A stretch of 16,213 bases of DNA from Thermohalobaculum sp964576075. Lineage in GTDB: Bacteria > Pseudomonadota > Alphaproteobacteria > Rhodobacterales > Rhodobacteraceae. Location of the stretch: NCBI GenBank assembly GCA_964576075.1, contig CAZNTX010000086.1, positions 1 to 16,213 of the forward strand, read 5' to 3'. The notes under the pieces were generated by a model, which worked only from the letters and a program-made list of their open reading frames with translations, was not told where the DNA came from and did not search any database. The position numbers and the translations under genes were made by a program. This document shows positions 13,467-16,213 of the stretch, one piece after another (position 1 is the stretch's first letter; every line of letters starts with the position of its first letter).

Positions 13467-14605
13467 CCGGCCTGCCCCCCTGGCGCGAGCGCTTCGAGCG
13501 CGGCGTCCTCGGGCGCCTCGCCCTCGGCCTCGCGGTCGGGGCCGCGGGGGGCGCGCTCGCCCATTGGGCGGAGGTCCCGCTCGCCTGGATGCTGGGCGCG
13601 CTCTTCGCCTGCATGGTCGCCTCCCTCGCCGGCGCGCCGGTCGCCGTGCCGCTCTGGCTGCGGGCGAATTTCCTGATCCTGATCGGGCTCTTCCTCGGCG
13701 AGAGCTTCGACGGGATCACGCTCGAGGAGCTCGCACGCTGGCCGGTCTCGATCGCCGGGGCCATCCTCTACGGGCCGCTCGCCGGGGGCGCGGCCTACCT
13801 CTTCTACCGCTTCGCCGTGCGCCAGCGGGTGATGACGGCGGTCTGCTCGGCGATCCCGGGCGGGCTCACGGCGGTCGTGCTGCTCGCCGAGGCCTTCGGG
13901 GGGGACGAGCGGGCGGTCGCGCTGTCGCAGTCGCTCCGGATCGCCATCGTGATCTTCGCCGCCCCCCTGGTCGCCTTCGGCCTGCTCGGCTTCGCGCCGC
14001 CGCCCGCCGATATGCTCTCGGCCCGCGCGCTGATCTCCTGGGACGATCTCGCGATCCTCTTGCCCGCGGCCTTCGCCGCGATGTGGGGGCTCGGCGCGCT
14101 GGGGCTGCCGATCCCCTTCCTGCTCGGCCCGATCCTCGCGAGCGCGGCGCTGCGGATCGGCGGGGTGGTGGAGGGCGCCCTGCCCCATTGGCTGATCGAG
14201 GTGGCGCTCGTCGTCACCGGCTCCGCCATCGGCTGCCGCTTCCATGGCACCCGCCTCGCGCAATGGGCGGGGGTGGCGCTCGCCACCCTCGGGGGGACGG
14301 CGGTGCTGATGGCGGTGACGGCCCTGATGGCGGGCGCGGTTTCCGCCTGGACCGGGATCGACTATCTCGCGACGCTCCTCGCCTATGCGCCCGGAGGGGT
14401 CGCGGAGATGAGCCTCATCGCGCTCGCCATCGACGCCGATCCGGGCTTCGTCGCGCTCCACCATGTGGTGCGCATCGCCTTCATCCTGGTCGCGCTGCCG
14501 ATCTTCGCGGCCTGGCTGCACAGAACGCTCGGCGACGACACGCAACCGTCGCCCTCGCCTGCTACCACCGAGCCCCGACCCGGTCGCCGAAGGAGCCCAG
14601 AATGA
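13463..14605 (+). CDS. AbrB-family membrane protein (putative transporter)
   Basis: A 380-residue integral membrane protein with about ten hydrophobic segments, matching the AbrB family (sometimes annotated as ammonia monooxygenase, without good grounds). It shows the family's internal duplication. SAIPGGLTAVVLLAEAFGGD with SLRIAIVIFAAPLVAFG in the first half corresponds to YAPGGVAEMSLIALAIDAD with VVRIAFILVALPIFAAW in the second half. The PGG turn in each copy is the most conserved feature. The first gene named AbrB in this family was linked to gene regulation in E. coli, and the transport substrate is not established. The start is GTG at 13463, inside the hisI stop (GTGA). The stop overlaps the next gene's ATG. 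The last ~25 residues are Pro/Arg-rich and probably a cytoplasmic tail. Confidence 0.85.
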   Translation: MTGLPPWRERFERGVLGRLALGLAVGAAGGALAHWAEVPLAWMLGALFACMVASLAGAPVAVPLWLRANFLILIGLFLGESFDGITLEELARWPVSIAGAILYGPLAGGAAYLFYRFAVRQRVMTAVCSAIPGGLTAVVLLAEAFGGDERAVALSQSLRIAIVIFAAPLVAFGLLGFAPPPADMLSARALISWDDLAILLPAAFAAMWGLGALGLPIPFLLGPILASAALRIGGVVEGALPHWLIEVALVVTGSAIGCRFHGTRLAQWAGVALATLGGTAVLMAVTALMAGAVSAWTGIDYLATLLAYAPGGVAEMSLIALAIDADPGFVALHHVVRIAFILVALPIFAAWLHRTLGDDTQPSPSPATTEPRPGRRRSPE

Positions 14606-15657
14606 CCCGCATCCCCGCCACGCTCGCCCTCGCCCTCGCCGCCGGCCCGGCCTTCGCCGAGTGCGGCGCCTCCGAGGCCGAGATCGCCGCCTATCTCGCG
14701 GACTGGACCGCCGCGCGGCCCACCGCCGCGCTCTCCGCCGGCGCGACCCTCGAGGAGGCGCTCTGCACCCAGGAGCGCCTCGTCGCCGCGCTGTCCGAGC
14801 GCCTCGGCCCCCGCGTCGGCTGGAAGGCCGGGCTCACCTCGGAGGCAGCCCAGGCCCGCTTCGGCGCTCCCTCCCCGGTCCGCGGCCAGCTCCTGCGCGA
14901 CATGCTGCTCGAGGACGGCGCCACCGTCCCCGCCGATTTCGGCGCGCGCCCGCTCTTCGAGGCCGATCTGATTCTCGTCGTCGCCGATGCCGCGATCAAC
15001 CGGGCCGAGACCACCGAGGAGGTCCTCGCCCACATCTCCGAGATCCGGCCGTTCCTCGAGCTCCCCGACATCGCCGTCGCCGAGGGCGAGCCCATCGACG
15101 CGGTGACGCTCACCGCCGGCAATGTCGGCGCGCGCCTCGGCGTGGTGGGCGCCGGGATCGACGTCGCCGCCGCCCGCGCCGAGGGGGCCGACCTCCACGC
15201 AGCCCTCGCCGAGATGACCGTGACGGTCGAGAGCGCCGAGGGGGTCGAACTCGCCACCGCAGAGGGCCGCGTCGTCCTCGGCCACCCGGCCGCGGCGGTG
15301 CTCTGGCTGATGGAGGCCGGCGTGACCCTCGCCGCGGGGGACATGGTCTCGGTCGGCTCCATCGGCCCGCTCCTGCCGATCGCCAAGGCCGAGGGCGCGG
15401 CCACCGTCACCTATCGCGGCCTGCCCGGCGCGCCGAGCGTCGGCGTCGTCTTCGCCGAGACCGGCCCCGCCGAGGCCGCCGCCCGCGCGGCCGAGGGGGT
15501 CGCCGACGAGGCCGCGGACGCCGCCCGAGAGGCCGCCGAGCAGGCCGAGGAGATCGGCCGCGAGATCGGGGACAGCGCCGCCGAGGCGGTCGAGGACGCG
15601 GGCCGCGACCTCGAGGCCGCCGGCGAGGCCGTCCAGGACCTCTTCTCGGGCGACTGA
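14602..15657 (+). CDS. Exported 2-keto-4-pentenoate hydratase (MhpD/FAH-fold)-like protein with Ala/Glu-rich tail
   Basis: A 351-residue protein. Residues 1-19 are a signal peptide (MTRIPATLALALAAGPAFA|EC). Residues ~22-285 resemble MhpD-type hydratases of the fumarylacetoacetate hydrolase superfamily: GWKAGLTS with K75, LFEADLILV with metal ligands E120 and D122, FLELPD with E153, LTAGNVGARLG (169-180), LGHPAAAVLWL (226-236) and LAAGDMVSVGSIGPLLPI (243-260). Relatives act in the cytosol on 2-hydroxypentadienoate from aromatic meta-cleavage, so a signal peptide is unusual. The second acidic ligand is Asp rather than Glu. Residues ~289-347 form an Ala/Glu-rich amphipathic helix (EAADAAREAAEQAEEIGRE) absent from ordinary members. 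The ATG at 14602 overlaps the AbrB-family stop and has AAGGAG upstream. The activity is unknown. Confidence 0.85.
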   Translation: MTRIPATLALALAAGPAFAECGASEAEIAAYLADWTAARPTAALSAGATLEEALCTQERLVAALSERLGPRVGWKAGLTSEAAQARFGAPSPVRGQLLRDMLLEDGATVPADFGARPLFEADLILVVADAAINRAETTEEVLAHISEIRPFLELPDIAVAEGEPIDAVTLTAGNVGARLGVVGAGIDVAAARAEGADLHAALAEMTVTVESAEGVELATAEGRVVLGHPAAAVLWLMEAGVTLAAGDMVSVGSIGPLLPIAKAEGAATVTYRGLPGAPSVGVVFAETGPAEAAARAAEGVADEAADAAREAAEQAEEIGREIGDSAAEAVEDAGRDLEAAGEAVQDLFSGD

Positions 15658-15729
15658 CGGCACGCCCTTGCCGCGGCGGGCGGAGCCTGCGAGCATCGCG
15701 GCTCCCTGCCCTTGCTCGAGGATCCGCCC

Positions 15730-16155
15730 ATGCCCCGCCTCGCCCTCGCCGCCCTCCTCTGCCTCCTCGCCGCGCTCCCGGCGCGGGGCGAGGACAACCC
15801 CATCCTCGCGCGCATGGCCGCCTTCGCCGCCGCCTACAACGCCGCCGATGCCGAGGCCGTCGCCGCCTTCTACACCCCCGACGGCGCCCTCCTCCCCCCG
15901 CGCGCGGCTCCCCGCGTCGGCCGCGCGGCCATCGCCGCGCATTACGCCGCCGCCTTCCAGGCCGGCGTCGGCAACCTGCGCTACGAGGTGAAGGAGATCC
16001 GCGCCCACGGCCCCACCACGGCCGTCGAGATCGGCGAGACCCTCGTGAGCCAAGGCGACGCGACCATCCACGGCCGCTATCTCCATGTCTGGACGCTGAC
16101 CGACGGCGCCTGGCTCCTCAGCCGCGACATCTACCACGTCCTCGGCACCCGCTGA
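15730..16155 (+). CDS. Exported SnoaL/NTF2-like (DUF4440-type) protein
   Basis: A 141-residue protein with signal peptide MPRLALAALLCLLAALPARG (cleavage before ED). The mature part has the cone-shaped NTF2-like pattern: helix FAAAYNAADAEAVAAFY (32-48), then TPDGALLPP (49-57), VGRAAIAAHYAAAF (63-76) and strands RYEVKEIRAHG, AVEIGETLV, GRYLHVWTL and WLLSRDIYHVL. Such domains bind or turn over small molecules, and some are ketosteroid isomerase-like. Catalytic identity is not readable here. The ATG at 15730 has GAGGA about 9 nt upstream, and a TTG 18 nt earlier would only spoil the signal peptide. It follows the hydratase-like gene by 72 nt on the same strand and may be cotranscribed. Both products are predicted to be exported. 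Confidence 0.85.
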   Translation: MPRLALAALLCLLAALPARGEDNPILARMAAFAAAYNAADAEAVAAFYTPDGALLPPRAAPRVGRAAIAAHYAAAFQAGVGNLRYEVKEIRAHGPTTAVEIGETLVSQGDATIHGRYLHVWTLTDGAWLLSRDIYHVLGTR

Positions 16156-16158
16156 GCC

Positions 16159-16178
16159 CGCCCCACGGGGCCGGGGCG
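16159..16178 (+). terminator. Possible GC hairpin after the last gene
   Basis: CGCCCC (16159-16164) and GGGGCG (16173-16178) can pair across an 8-nt loop just after the stop codon at 16155. There is no T tract. The rest of the window, to 16213, holds nothing else recognisable. Confidence 0.3.
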
Positions 16179-16213
16179 CGCGCCCGCCCTCGCCTGGGGG
16201 GAAGGCCACCGGT

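Noticed and set aside
14383..16209. A 608-codon open frame on the minus strand
   Set aside because: It is antisense to the AbrB-family, hydratase-like and NTF2-like genes, which have signal peptides and family motifs. The product is Gly/Ala/Glu-rich noise.

Overview
The window looks like a chromosomal stretch of a high-GC alphaproteobacterium, probably of the Rhodobacterales/Roseobacter-Rhodobacter type. The basis is the extreme GC at third codon positions, the leucyl/arginyl-transferase of the Bpt/ATE type, a MetA-type homoserine transacylase with an acetyl-CoA signature, and an rRNA operon leader at the left edge that resembles the leaders of that order. No insertion sequence, prophage, CRISPR array or tRNA was seen. 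Gene packing is dense: 16 protein genes, with no gene-free stretch over 300 bases.

Left edge (1-239), minus strand: no protein gene. It appears to hold the promoter (-35 at 177-182, -10 at 154-159) and transcribed leader (boxA at 82-91 and a GATATGC/GCATATC hairpin) of an rRNA operon, whose 16S gene would begin just left of base 1.

Minus-strand block (240-7546), in order of transcription from right to left: a P-loop ATPase of unknown role; MetA; a predicted Tat-exported lipoprotein alpha/beta hydrolase; Bpt (N-degron leucyltransferase) behind a good sigma70-like promoter; a KefB/CPA2-type cation:proton antiporter with a TrkA-N domain; and a SAM-dependent methyltransferase whose stop overlaps the start of a family 2 glycosyltransferase (ATGA). 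These are mostly housekeeping or envelope functions and do not form one obvious pathway.

Plus-strand secreted-protein cluster (7713-10944): two paralogous exported proteins share a novel-looking N-terminal domain and an SH3-like domain but have different C-termini. One has a ~160-residue charged helix followed by a beta-rich domain. The other has a Pro-rich linker followed by a small two-cysteine domain. A third, unrelated exported protein with lower GC follows. This is the least explained part of the window.

Right part: inorganic pyrophosphatase (minus, convergent with the secreted cluster across a GC hairpin), a left-handed beta-helix acyltransferase-like protein (minus) and an IscU/SufU-like protein lacking some metal ligands (minus). 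Divergent from the last is a plus-strand set of hisI, an AbrB-family membrane protein and an exported 2-keto-4-pentenoate hydratase-like protein, joined by GTGA and ATGA start/stop overlaps. A small exported SnoaL/NTF2-like protein closes the window.
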